64,000 nucleotides of DNA from Poriferisodalis sp965226645 (GTDB taxonomy: Bacteria; Actinomycetota; Acidimicrobiia; Acidimicrobiales; Poriferisodalaceae), in contig CBDDDL010000003.1 in NCBI GenBank assembly GCA_965226645.1, positions 186,001 through 250,000 on the forward strand, read 5' to 3'. The notes below the pieces were generated by a model. It did not search any database and was not told the origin of the DNA. It saw nothing but the letters and a program-made list of their open reading frames with translations. This document shows, piece by piece, positions 24,916 through 33,050 of this stretch. Position numbers and translations under genes: made by a program. Each line of letters opens with the position of its first letter. Position 1 is the stretch's first letter.

Positions 24916-26526
24916 CTACGTCGGCAAACCGTGTTCGTCGTAGCCGAGAATCTCCTCGGCCGTTCGATTGTCAAGCGCCGGAAGGTGTCGGGCTTGCTCA
25001 GGTGCGTCGTCAAGACCTCGCTCGCGTTGTCCGTCCGAGTCTTCCTGCTGCGAAGACGAAGCAAGGGCGCGGACTGTCGCGATCACTGAGCTCGATCCTT
25101 CCTGCGCAACGCGACCTGCAGCCGCCGCTGCCCCGGCAGTTGCGCTTCCGGCCGCGACCGTTCCTTCGCCGATTACACGTCTCGTTCGCGCTGTCTGTTT
25201 GCCGACGGCGCCGGCGGCTGCGGTCGCCCCTTGAGCGGCTGCGCTCCCTGCCCTCGTAGCGAGGTTGGCGGTCGAGTCGCCGATTGCTGCAGCTTGGGCG
25301 GCGACCTGACCCATCACCGTGCGCGCTTCGTCCTTGACGAACGAGCAGACCGCATCGAGTTGCACATCCTTCGTGGCAGCGTGGGCGAGCACCCCCGCCG
25401 TGATTCCCACCAGCATCGCGACGCCGGCGGGGCCGCCTGCGACGCCGACGAGCGCTACGGCACCCAAACTGGATCCCGTCGTAAGTGCGCCCTTGAGCCC
25501 ACCCTCGGCAAGTTCGGTGTACTCGTTAGAGGAATTCGCCTTGTGAAATGCGCGCGCCAAGGCAACGACCGACACCGACATCAGTAGCGGGTTCACACTG
25601 ACGGCGGCCGACATGCCAATGCCTGCCGCGAGCCTCGCGAATGTCTCGGTGTCGGCTCGATTCCAGCCGAAGATCACCGAAACCACGCCGACGGTTCCTC
25701 CCAGAAGGTCGCCGGCGTCGTAGGTGTTCAGGTCGTAGAACCACTTCTTGGGTATGCCGAAGCTTGAGTCCAGCGAAGCTGCAACGGCGTCAAAGGTCTC
25801 CTTGTCCCAAGTGGCGAGCGGCAGTCCCCGCGGCGTCGACACGTCTCGCAGTAGGCCCTGGATTGCGCCTAGCGCTTCTTGGATGAGGGTGTCGTCTGGG
25901 GATGCGTTGTGGGACGCCTTGAATGCCCCGAAGATCGTGTGTCCGCCATCGAAGAGCCGGTGGTAGCTGCCGCCGACGCCGGTCTCGATGAACGCAGTGT
26001 CCATCGCCTTGTCGAAGATGGTCGGAGCGCCCTTGACGGCGGCAGCGACGATTTCGTTGACGGTCGTCGACAGGTCACTGGCCAAGAGCGCTTGTGCAGA
26101 TGAGAACGTCTGCGCGGTGGCTGCACTCGTCGAATTGAACAACCGCCGAGCGCTCTTCCCGACGGCTTGTCCACCGGCAACTCCCGCTTTGGCGGTTCCG
26201 CTGCCGATGGCCTGCGCCGCTGATGCACCGGTTGTCACTGCTGTCTTGGCGCTATTGCCAATGGCCTGAGCTGTCGACACTCCGGCCGAGCCGACAACCT
26301 CGGCCGCCTTTTGGCTTCCGGAGACTGTCGCGTCGACCGCCTGCTTGCCGGTGGCAAGTGCGGTGTCAGCAAGACGCTTGAGACGTCCGGCTTCGTCATT
26401 CTCGAACTCTGGTTCGGCCGGAGAAGCAGGGTCCGGCGCGATCGGGTCGGGACTTTCCAATGATGGTCCTTCCCCTTCCGCACGGTGAGCAGCGGCCTCG
26501 TTCGTGTCTGGCAGCTCCTCGTCCAC
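24916..26526 (-). CDS. Unrecognised Ala-rich protein with conserved-looking central domain
   Basis: A 536-residue protein that I do not recognise. It has an acidic N-terminus, then two low-complexity Ala/Gly/Thr stretches (about residues 55-150 and 405-490) with heptad-like spacing of 'SGSQKAAEVVGSAG'-type units. They flank a denser central domain (about 165-395) rich in aromatic and charged residues ('WDKETFDAVAASLDSSFG', 'WFYDLNTYDAGDLL'). The central domain ends in hydrophobic segments near 300-325 and 355-390 that may be membrane-associated. No signal peptide is visible. The only close partner is the divergent von Willebrand A gene at 26708. Confidence 0.75.
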   Translation of the reverse strand: MDEELPDTNEAAAHRAEGEGPSLESPDPIAPDPASPAEPEFENDEAGRLKRLADTALATGKQAVDATVSGSQKAAEVVGSAGVSTAQAIGNSAKTAVTTGASAAQAIGSGTAKAGVAGGQAVGKSARRLFNSTSAATAQTFSSAQALLASDLSTTVNEIVAAAVKGAPTIFDKAMDTAFIETGVGGSYHRLFDGGHTIFGAFKASHNASPDDTLIQEALGAIQGLLRDVSTPRGLPLATWDKETFDAVAASLDSSFGIPKKWFYDLNTYDAGDLLGGTVGVVSVIFGWNRADTETFARLAAGIGMSAAVSVNPLLMSVSVVALARAFHKANSSNEYTELAEGGLKGALTTGSSLGAVALVGVAGGPAGVAMLVGITAGVLAHAATKDVQLDAVCSFVKDEARTVMGQVAAQAAAIGDSTANLATRAGSAAAQGATAAAGAVGKQTARTRRVIGEGTVAAGSATAGAAAAAGRVAQEGSSSVIATVRALASSSQQEDSDGQRERGLDDAPEQARHLPALDNRTAEEILGYDEHGLPT

Positions 26527-26707
26527 CTCGTGGAGGTTAGGGCCGACGAGGTTCCTCCGGTCGATTCGCAGGTGACGGGCGCCTATCGCTGTAACACCCC
26601 CTCTCTACCTTGGAAATCGAGAGAGGCGGCGGCCGAAGTACGGCGCCGCAACCAGCAAATCCGGCCGCTGTGGTGGGGGTGCTGGGCTCTGGATGAAGGG
26701 AAGAGAC

Positions 26708-27541
26708 ATGGGATCAACAACAGCCGACGGTTCAACGAACGGGCAGCTCGAGCGGAGCGTCACGGCACCTTGGGAGCGCGGCGACGACCGCGGAACTTCG
26801 GCGGATGACGCACGGCAAGCGAAGAGCACAAAGAGCGGCAAGAGGAGCGGCAATGGGTCGTCGTCGGACCGGTCGAAGGTATGGATGCTGCTGGATCGAT
26901 CGGGCTCAATGTCGGGTCGGGAGGCTGCCGTCGTCAAGGGTGTGGGTCGCTTCATCGCCGAGCAGGCGGCTGAGCCGGGCACATGCCGGCTCACGGTGGC
27001 CCAATTCGATTCGGAAGCGCCGTTTGAGGTACTCGTCGACGACGTCTCGGTGCACAAGGCCGATCCGCACGCCCTCGAGCGGTACGAGCCGCGGGGGCTG
27101 ACGCCGCTGTTTGACGCTGTCGCGAGACTGATCGGTGGTGCCGACCAGCGGATCTCCCAGCGCGTCAAGGCGGGCAAGAAGCCCGAGGATCAGACCTTGG
27201 TCATCGTCACCGATGGTCTCGAGAATGCCAGCACCGATTACTCAGCAGCCGACATCCACAACCTCATCACCAAGCGGCGGGAGCAAGGCTGGGCGTTTGT
27301 GTACATGGGCGCCAACCAGGACTCGTACTCCGAATCGGCGCGCCTGGGGTTCGACGCCCGGAGCGTGCAGAACTACGAGGCGTCCGACAAAGGCATCGAC
27401 GAGGCCTTCGCATCGGTGAGCCGTGCACAGCGAGATCGGCGCACAATGTCGTCTGTCGGGCTTGCGGCAAGTCAGGACGACTTCTTCGGCGGCGTGCGCG
27501 AGGCCGAGGAGGGGATGCGTCGGCGTGGCAGCGGGGACTAG
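26708..27541 (+). CDS. von Willebrand factor A (MIDAS) domain protein
   Basis: A 277-residue protein from ATG 26708 (MGSTTADGST) after AAGGGA; ATG 26693 is an alternative. After a disordered Ser/Lys/Arg-rich N-terminus (1-55) comes a complete VWA domain: MIDAS 'LLDRSGSMSG' (D63-S67), Thr132 in 'RGLTPLFDA' and Asp169 in 'VIVTDGLEN'. These form a metal-dependent adhesion site. The C-terminus ends in Arg-rich residues. No signal peptide or membrane span is visible, so it should be cytoplasmic, like stress and chaperone VWA proteins. It is divergent from the Ala-rich gene across about 180 bp. Confidence 0.9.
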   Translation: MGSTTADGSTNGQLERSVTAPWERGDDRGTSADDARQAKSTKSGKRSGNGSSSDRSKVWMLLDRSGSMSGREAAVVKGVGRFIAEQAAEPGTCRLTVAQFDSEAPFEVLVDDVSVHKADPHALERYEPRGLTPLFDAVARLIGGADQRISQRVKAGKKPEDQTLVIVTDGLENASTDYSAADIHNLITKRREQGWAFVYMGANQDSYSESARLGFDARSVQNYEASDKGIDEAFASVSRAQRDRRTMSSVGLAASQDDFFGGVREAEEGMRRRGSGD

Positions 27542-27626
27542 CTCCGGTCGTTGCGCTTGGCCAGCCCGGTCGCGGCGTACGGCGGCAAAGTACGCTCCGC
27601 TACAGGGCTGGACAGAAAGAGGGATC

Positions 27627-28775
27627 GTGGACGTCGACTATCCGATTATCTCCGCTGACTCGCACATTGCGGAGGCGCGCACTTGCTACACGGACTACAT
27701 CGATCCGAAGTGGCGTGACGTCGCTCCGCACGTCGAGTGGACCGAAGAGCGCGGCGACGTGTACGTCATCGACGGTATGAAGCGCACCATCGACATGGGG
27801 CTCATCGCCGCGGCTGGTCAGAAGCCAGAAGACCTGAAGCGGAACGCGACCTACGAGGAGCTGCCGCGCAGCAGCTACGACTCCACGACCCGCACCGCCG
27901 ACCAAGATCGAGACGGTGTCTCCGCCGAGGTGATCTACCCGTCAGTCGGCATGGTGCTGTGCAACCACAAAGACCCTGACTACAAAAAGGCGGCAATGGA
28001 CGCCTACAACCGGTGGATCACCGACTACTGCTCGGTGGACACCGACCGGCTGCTGGCGGTGGGCCAGACAGCTTTGCGCTCGGTGCAAGAAGCCATTGAC
28101 GACATCACCGCGATGGCTGAATCGGGCATGCGCGGCGTGATGATGTCGGGCAACCCGCACACCGAGTTCGACTTCGACGATCCCCGCTGGGACCCGTTCT
28201 GGCAGGCCGCCGTCGACCTGGGCCTGCCGGTGTCGTGGCACATCCTCACCAGTCGCGGCCAAGGCCGGCCACGCGGCCCGAAGGCCAACGCCTTCATGAC
28301 CATCATCCGAGCCAACCAGGACATCATGGGCACGCTGGTGTTCGGCGGCGTGTTCGAACGCAACCCCGGCCTGAAGGTCGTCTGCGTCGAGGCCGACGCC
28401 GGCTGGGTGCCGCACTACATGTATCGAATGGATCACGCGTACAAGCGCCACCGCTTCTGGCTGCCGCCCGGCCAGGAGCTGTCCAAGCTGCCCAGCGAGT
28501 ACTTCAGCGAGCACATCTACACGACGTTTCAGGACGACTGGGTGGCGTTCAAGATGGTCAACGACGTCAACCACAAGCGCTTGCTGTGGGCGAACGACTT
28601 CCCGCACTCCGACAGCACCTGGCCCTGGAGCCAGGAACTGCTCGACGAGCACTCGGCGCATCTCACGCCTGCCCAGGCCGTGGACATCCTCTGCAACAAC
28701 AGCGCCGAGCTGTACGGCATCGACTTGTCGAAGCTGCCTGTCGGCGGCGATCGCCTCGCGGCTACAGCGGCCTGA
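27627..28775 (+). CDS. Amidohydrolase-2 family metal-dependent hydrolase
   Basis: A TIM-barrel hydrolase of 382 residues from GTG 27627 (MDVDYPIISADSHIAE), preceded by AGAGGG; the longer upstream frame is not family-like. The metal-binding 'DSH' at residues 11-13 opens the first strand. 'MSGNPHTEFDFDDPRWDPFWQAAVDLGLPVSWHI' and 'LLWANDFPHSDSTWP' give the later His and Asp ligands. Such proteins are common in actinobacteria as decarboxylases or hydrolases of aromatic or carboxylic substrates. The reaction is not predictable. A hairpin follows the stop. Confidence 0.9.
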   Translation: MDVDYPIISADSHIAEARTCYTDYIDPKWRDVAPHVEWTEERGDVYVIDGMKRTIDMGLIAAAGQKPEDLKRNATYEELPRSSYDSTTRTADQDRDGVSAEVIYPSVGMVLCNHKDPDYKKAAMDAYNRWITDYCSVDTDRLLAVGQTALRSVQEAIDDITAMAESGMRGVMMSGNPHTEFDFDDPRWDPFWQAAVDLGLPVSWHILTSRGQGRPRGPKANAFMTIIRANQDIMGTLVFGGVFERNPGLKVVCVEADAGWVPHYMYRMDHAYKRHRFWLPPGQELSKLPSEYFSEHIYTTFQDDWVAFKMVNDVNHKRLLWANDFPHSDSTWPWSQELLDEHSAHLTPAQAVDILCNNSAELYGIDLSKLPVGGDRLAATAA

Positions 28776-28780
28776 ACCGC

Positions 28781-28798
28781 CCGCGGCTTGGGCCGCGG
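28781..28798 (+). terminator. GC hairpin after the amidohydrolase gene
   Basis: CCGCGGC and GCCGCGG form a 7-bp perfect stem with a TTGG loop, beginning 6 nt after the stop codon at 28773-28775. No T-run follows. The position suits an actinobacterial terminator. Confidence 0.4.
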
Positions 28799-28978
28799 CC
28801 ATGTGACTCGCCACGTCCAGTGCAGCGTTGAGTGCCCTCGCGCGACTCGTCGAACAGCCGCGGCGTCGAGCCCAGCGGCGACGCCATCGCGCCCCGGACT
28901 GGAACAGGTCGACCGGTACCGTGGGCAGCTGATGCGGCCTGCGGTTCGCAGGCACCCGAGCGAGGAGTCCGCGAAGCC

Positions 28979-29755
28979 ATGCAAAGCCACGAAGTCGACT
29001 ACGAAGTCTTCGGCGACGACATGCAGTACGTCGAGGTCGAGTTGGACCCCGGCGAGACAGTCGTGGGCGAGGCCGGCGCGATGATGTTCATCGAGGACGG
29101 CATCACGTTCGAATCCGTCATGGGAGACGGAAGCGCACCCGATTCGGGCATGTGGGGCAAGCTGAAGGGCGCCGGCAAGCGAGTCATCTCGGGCGAGTCG
29201 CTGTTCCTCACACACTTCACCAACACGGGCACCCGGGGCAAAGCCAGGGTGGGCTTTGCCGCCGGCTATCCAGGAAAGATCATTCCCGTCGACTTGGCGC
29301 GAATGGGAGGCGAGCTCATCGCCCAACGCGACGCCTTCCTGTGCGCGGCCCTCGGTACCAAGCTCGACATCGCTTGGCAGCGTGGCATCGGCACAGGGCT
29401 GTTCGGTGGTGAGGGCTTCATTCTTCAGCGTCTCTCCGGCGATGGCATGGCCTTCTTGCACGCAGGCGGCTCGATCAAGGCCATTCAGCTGAACAATCAG
29501 ACCATCCGGCTCGACACCGGCTGCCTCGTGGCGCTTCAGCCCCAGCTCAATTACACGATCGAACGGGCAGGCAATCTGAAGTCGATGTTCTTCGGCGGCG
29601 AAGGCCTGTTCCTCGCGACTGTGTCGGGCACCGGATGGGTGTGGCTGCAGTCGCTGCCGTTCGAACGTCTCTCGTCACGGATTCTTGCCAACGCGCAAGG
29701 AACGATGTCGGACGACTCCCGCGGATTGCTGTCCGGGTTGATGGAGCGCAACTAA
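28979..29755 (+). CDS. AIM24 / TIGR00266 family protein
   Basis: A beta-rich protein of 258 residues from ATG 28979 (MQSHEVDYEVFGDDMQYV). Family marks are 'VELDPGETVVGEAGAMMFIEDGITFES', 'GESLFLTHFTNTG', 'GYPGKIIPVDL' and 'GGEGFILQRLSGDGMAFLHAGGSI'. This is the double-stranded beta-helix AIM24 fold, whose function in bacteria is not established. The real start is inside a longer open frame whose N-terminal 49 residues do not look coding. Its neighbours give no clear functional link. Confidence 0.88.
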   Translation: MQSHEVDYEVFGDDMQYVEVELDPGETVVGEAGAMMFIEDGITFESVMGDGSAPDSGMWGKLKGAGKRVISGESLFLTHFTNTGTRGKARVGFAAGYPGKIIPVDLARMGGELIAQRDAFLCAALGTKLDIAWQRGIGTGLFGGEGFILQRLSGDGMAFLHAGGSIKAIQLNNQTIRLDTGCLVALQPQLNYTIERAGNLKSMFFGGEGLFLATVSGTGWVWLQSLPFERLSSRILANAQGTMSDDSRGLLSGLMERN

Positions 29756-29813
29756 CGCCGCGCACCGTTCTGGCCCGCTGCGGTGTTCGTGTCGTCCCCA
29801 TAGGGTCGCGGCG

Positions 29814-30878
29814 ATGCAGCTGACCTCGGGGCGCGTCGCGGTCGACGATTTCGCGACCGCGCAGGAGGAATACCACTCACGCGGCTGGACGGACGGACTG
29901 CCCGTCGTCCCGCCGACGGCCGACGCGGTCACAGCCTGCTTGGACTGGGCGATGCTGCCGCCGGAGCATCTCGTGGGCATCGAACCCGTGCGGGAGCGGG
30001 CGTTGACTGCCGAGAAGATCGCCGTGAACGCCGTCATGGCAGGGTGCCTGCCGCCGCACTTCCCGGTCGTGGTCACCGCCCTGACGGCGATGCTGCAACC
30101 CGAGTTTGGCTTGCATGGCCCTACTGCGTCGACGGGCGGCTGTGCGGTGTTGCTGATCGTGAACGGACCCATCCGACGCGAACTCGCCATGGACGGCGGC
30201 TTCAGCGTGCTCGGGGGAACCGACCGGTCGCGTGGCGTCATCGGGCGGGCCGTGCGGCTCGTGCTGGCCAATGTGCTCGACGTGCGACCGGGCGAGATCG
30301 ACCGCTCCACGCTCGGGCATCCCGGAAAGCTCAGCTACTGCATCTCTGAGGACGAAGAAGGCACCGATTGGGTGTCGCTTGGCGACCAGCGACTCGGCAC
30401 GACGCCTGCTGAGCAGGGCCACGTGTCGTCGGTGACGGCGGTGGCCTCGATGGCACCGCGCCAGATCATGAACGAGTGGACGACCGAGCCGGCCGAGCTG
30501 TGCGAGACCATCGCCGCCGAGATCAGGGCCAACCAGCTCAACTACTCCATCTGGCCCGGCAACTACGTCGTCGTGATGCCGCCGCAACTGCGGACCCACT
30601 TCGACAACGCGGGCTGGACAAAGGCCGACATCGCACAGTGCGTGTTCGAACGCGCTCGGGTGCGCCGCGGCGACTGGGCTGGCGTCGGCAAGGGTGCGGT
30701 CGTCAAAGACCGGGCCGATCGTGAGTACCCAGCGCTTGAAGCACCGCAGGACTTGCTCGTCGCCGCCGCCGGCGGTCCTGCGGGCGGTTTTGCAGCGGTG
30801 ATCCCGCCGTGGCTGGGTACCCGCAGCCGTGCCGCCACGGTCGCAGTCGGGGCATGTGTGGACTGCGAGATCCGCTAG
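29814..30878 (+). CDS. 'DGLPVVPPT' family protein, partner of UGSC selenoproteins
   Basis: A soluble protein of 354 residues. It carries the recognisable 'RGWTDGLPVVPPTADAV' opening (about residue 22), then 'LTAEKIAVNAVMAGCLPPHFPVVV' and 'GPTASTGGCAVLLIVNGPIRRELA'. 'GRAVRLVLANVLDVRPGEIDRSTLGHPGKLSYCISEDEE' features follow around residues 140-185. From memory, proteins with this pattern occur next to or fused to UGSC-type (seleno)proteins, and here the UGSC gene lies two genes downstream. Several Cys residues are present (Cys36, and others in 'AGC', 'GGC' and 'SYC'), which would suit a redox partner. No biochemical role is known to me. Confidence 0.75.
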   Translation: MQLTSGRVAVDDFATAQEEYHSRGWTDGLPVVPPTADAVTACLDWAMLPPEHLVGIEPVRERALTAEKIAVNAVMAGCLPPHFPVVVTALTAMLQPEFGLHGPTASTGGCAVLLIVNGPIRRELAMDGGFSVLGGTDRSRGVIGRAVRLVLANVLDVRPGEIDRSTLGHPGKLSYCISEDEEGTDWVSLGDQRLGTTPAEQGHVSSVTAVASMAPRQIMNEWTTEPAELCETIAAEIRANQLNYSIWPGNYVVVMPPQLRTHFDNAGWTKADIAQCVFERARVRRGDWAGVGKGAVVKDRADREYPALEAPQDLLVAAAGGPAGGFAAVIPPWLGTRSRAATVAVGACVDCEIR

Positions 30879-30891
30879 AGGCCGAGCGATC

Positions 30892-31770
30892 ATGCCGATC
30901 GACGAGCAGAAGCTCATCGGGGTGTTCGGTACTCAAGCGACTGCGACGGGGCGCGCCCGGCTGGGCCGCGTTCCGCGTCAGACTGGCGTCGTGAGCTCTA
31001 TGGGCGACCCGGGTGCCGAACTTCGACCATTCGAGGGCTTGTTCACGGAGTTGCCGACGAACTACCTAGCGTCGCTCGAGGACTACCACCGGTTGGCGTT
31101 TGCGGTACTCGGCGAAGCCCGACGCGTCGCGACGGATCGATTCGGTCTTCGCAGCCTGGCCGAAGGATTCGGAACACCGCTGTTCGAGGTGCAGATGGCG
31201 CGAGCGGGGGAGATGGAGTGCCGTGTGTGGATAGCCGGCGATCAGCTCTTCGCGGACGAGGCCGGCATCGAGCGCGACACGCACATCACGACGCTGCGAT
31301 CGGCGGCGTCATTCGTCGGGATTGAGCCGGGCACGCAAGCGCGCGAGCACGACAGTCCGGAGTTGGGCGACGTGGATCGATGGCTGTCGGTGAGCCCTGC
31401 GATGGGCCACCATCTGTCGGCTTGGTTCCGGCTCGGCAAGGCGGTGCTGGAGGAGCTGAGCACAGCCCCTGGTGCAGTCAATGCCGACGAGGTGCAGCTG
31501 TGGCCCGGACACTTCGACATCGCCACGTCCATCGGCGATGCCGATGCCGGCACCCGCGCCACGTACGGCCTGTCGCCAGGAGATGCCACTCACCCGCATC
31601 CCTACGTGTACGTCGGACCGTGGGCAGATGTGGACCGCTCGGATCCGTACTGGGGCGACCCAGCTTTCGGGGGCGCCTCGCTGCAGTACAGCCAGATCAT
31701 CGCCGCAGCGGATCCTGCCGCTGCGGTCTGCGACTTCCTGATTGCCGGGTTCGAGCGCGTCAGCACGTGA
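30892..31770 (+). CDS. Conserved-looking actinobacterial protein of unknown function
   Basis: A protein of 292 residues from ATG 30892, or about 256 from ATG/GTG near 30991-31000; the first 35 residues look less coding than the rest. Visible features are 'LPTNYLASLEDYHRLAFAVLGEARR', 'CRVWIAGDQLF', 'DRWLSVSPAMGHHLSAWFRLGKAVL', 'QLWPGHFDIATSIGDADAGTRA' and a 'PHPYVYVGPW' segment near the C-terminus. I do not recognise a named family. It sits between the 'DGLPVVPPT' gene (14 nt upstream) and the selenoprotein gene, so it may be part of that module. Confidence 0.75.
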   Translation: MPIDEQKLIGVFGTQATATGRARLGRVPRQTGVVSSMGDPGAELRPFEGLFTELPTNYLASLEDYHRLAFAVLGEARRVATDRFGLRSLAEGFGTPLFEVQMARAGEMECRVWIAGDQLFADEAGIERDTHITTLRSAASFVGIEPGTQAREHDSPELGDVDRWLSVSPAMGHHLSAWFRLGKAVLEELSTAPGAVNADEVQLWPGHFDIATSIGDADAGTRATYGLSPGDATHPHPYVYVGPWADVDRSDPYWGDPAFGGASLQYSQIIAAADPAAAVCDFLIAGFERVST

Positions 31771-31948
31771 ACTGGCCGCTCACTGCCGGACCCGTCGCGG
31801 GACCCGCTGGCCGAACCGTTGTCCGCGCCACTGCCCGCACCGCCGCCCGCTCGGCTGCGAACCCGTGGCAGCATGTGTGCAATCAAGCGCTTGCGTCGTG
31901 CCAGGTCGCGCCGCTGTCGCCACACCCAAACAGCGCGGGGAGGTTGTC

Positions 31949-32467
31949 GTGGAACTGCTGAATCCGACCCACGAACAGAGCGCTGCCGGCTTCGCCGCAC
32001 CGGCCCGGCTGGCCACCTTGAAGGGCGCGACCGTCGGCGTGATCTCCAACGGCAAGGAGAACACCCGGCCGTTCTTCGATCACGTCGAACGGCTGCTGCG
32101 CGACCGCCACGGAGTGGCGAAGGTCATCCGCCGTACCAAGACCAACTACAGCGCGCCTGCGCAGCACGAGCTGCTGGCCGAGGCGATGGGCTGGGACGCC
32201 GTGCTGGCCGGGGTCGGCGACTGAGGCAGCTGCTCGTCGTGCAGTCTGCACGACGCCGTTGCCGCCGAGCGGGCCGGGGTGCCCGCAGTCAGCGTGATGA
32301 CAAGTGCCTTTGTCGACGCGGCAGAGCTGATGGCGCGAGTACAAGGCGTGCCGAAGCACCCTTTCACGGTGATCGAGCATCCCATCGCGAGCGCCGACGA
32401 AGCGGGGCTGGCAGCGCGTGCCGAGACGGCAGTTGCGCAAGCCGTGAGGGTTCTCCTCGCCCAGTAG
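31949..32467 (+). CDS. UGSC-motif selenoprotein read through an in-frame TGA
   Basis: A 172-residue protein from GTG 31949 after GGGGAGG. TGA at 32222-32224 is in frame and encodes selenocysteine 92 in the motif U-G-S-C-S-S-C (residues 92-98). The reading continues with no other stop to TAG at 32465-32467, through 'SLHDAVAAERAGVPAVSVMT'. The N-terminal part is family-like: 'LKGATVGVISNGKENTRPFF' and 'AKVIRRTKTNYSAP'. This fits the UGSC family of (seleno)proteins, thought to be redox enzymes. A SECIS-like hairpin follows the TGA. Without Sec insertion the product would be a 91-residue fragment lacking the active-site motif. selA, selB, selC and selD are not in this window. Confidence 0.88.
32225..32263 (+). 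promoter_or_regulatory. Bacterial SECIS-like hairpin after the TGA
   Basis: The hairpin begins directly after the TGA. A lower stem pairs GGCAGC (32225-32230) with GTTGCC (32258-32263, one G-U pair), an internal loop follows, and an 8-bp perfect upper stem pairs CGTCGTGC (32235-32242) with GCACGACG (32248-32255). The apical loop is AGUCU. The loop starts 18 nt after UGA; in E. coli fdhF the AGGUCU loop starts 17 nt after. The sequence around the loop, TGC-AGTCT-GCA, is nearly that of fdhF. Confidence 0.8.
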
Positions 32468-32531
32468 CCTCACGCCGCCATTCCGCTCGCCCCCAATCTG
32501 CGAAGCGCACGAGACACTGGAGTAACTCGCC

Positions 32532-32999
32532 ATGGTGCAACCTATTCCCGACGACTACCCCCGCGTCTCGGTTGGGCTGAGCGTGGACGGCGCTGCAGAC
32601 GCAATCGCCTTCTACACGAGCATTCTCGGCATGACCGAGCGCATGCGAATTCCTATGGGGGACAAGATCGGCCACTCCGAGCTGACTCTTGGCGACTCGC
32701 TCATCATGGTTGCTGACGAGTTCCCCGAGATGGGGTTCGGCTCGCCAAAGCGCTTGGGCGGGACGCCGGTCAACATGAGCGTGTACGTCGAAGACGTCGA
32801 TGCAACGTTCGCGGCCGCGGTGGCCGCCGGGGCGACCGAATTGCGACCCGTCGTCGACCAGTTCTACGGCGACCGCTCCGGCACGATCGAGGATCCGTGG
32901 GGCCATCACTGGCACATCGCAACGCATATAGAAGATCTCGACCCTGATGAGATGGCTCGACGATCTGACGCCGCGATGGCCGAGATGGCGGAAGGCTGA
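32532..32999 (+). CDS. VOC family (glyoxalase/PhnB-like) protein
   Basis: A protein of 155 residues with the vicinal-oxygen-chelate fold: 'RVSVGLSVDGAADAIAFYTSILGMTERMRI' (first beta-alpha-beta-beta-beta unit) and 'VNMSVYVEDVDATFAAAVAAGATELRPV' (second unit). The 'DRSGTIEDPWGHHWHIATH' closing segment is typical of the PhnB/YdhR-like branch. A His and a Glu in the usual metal positions are present, but the substrate is unknown. It follows the selenoprotein gene by 64 nt and may be read with it. Confidence 0.9.
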   Translation: MVQPIPDDYPRVSVGLSVDGAADAIAFYTSILGMTERMRIPMGDKIGHSELTLGDSLIMVADEFPEMGFGSPKRLGGTPVNMSVYVEDVDATFAAAVAAGATELRPVVDQFYGDRSGTIEDPWGHHWHIATHIEDLDPDEMARRSDAAMAEMAEG

Positions 33000-33050
33000 T
33001 AGCTCGTAGCCAGCGCCGTTCCTCGGTTCTGCCTGACGCCCCAAACTACT

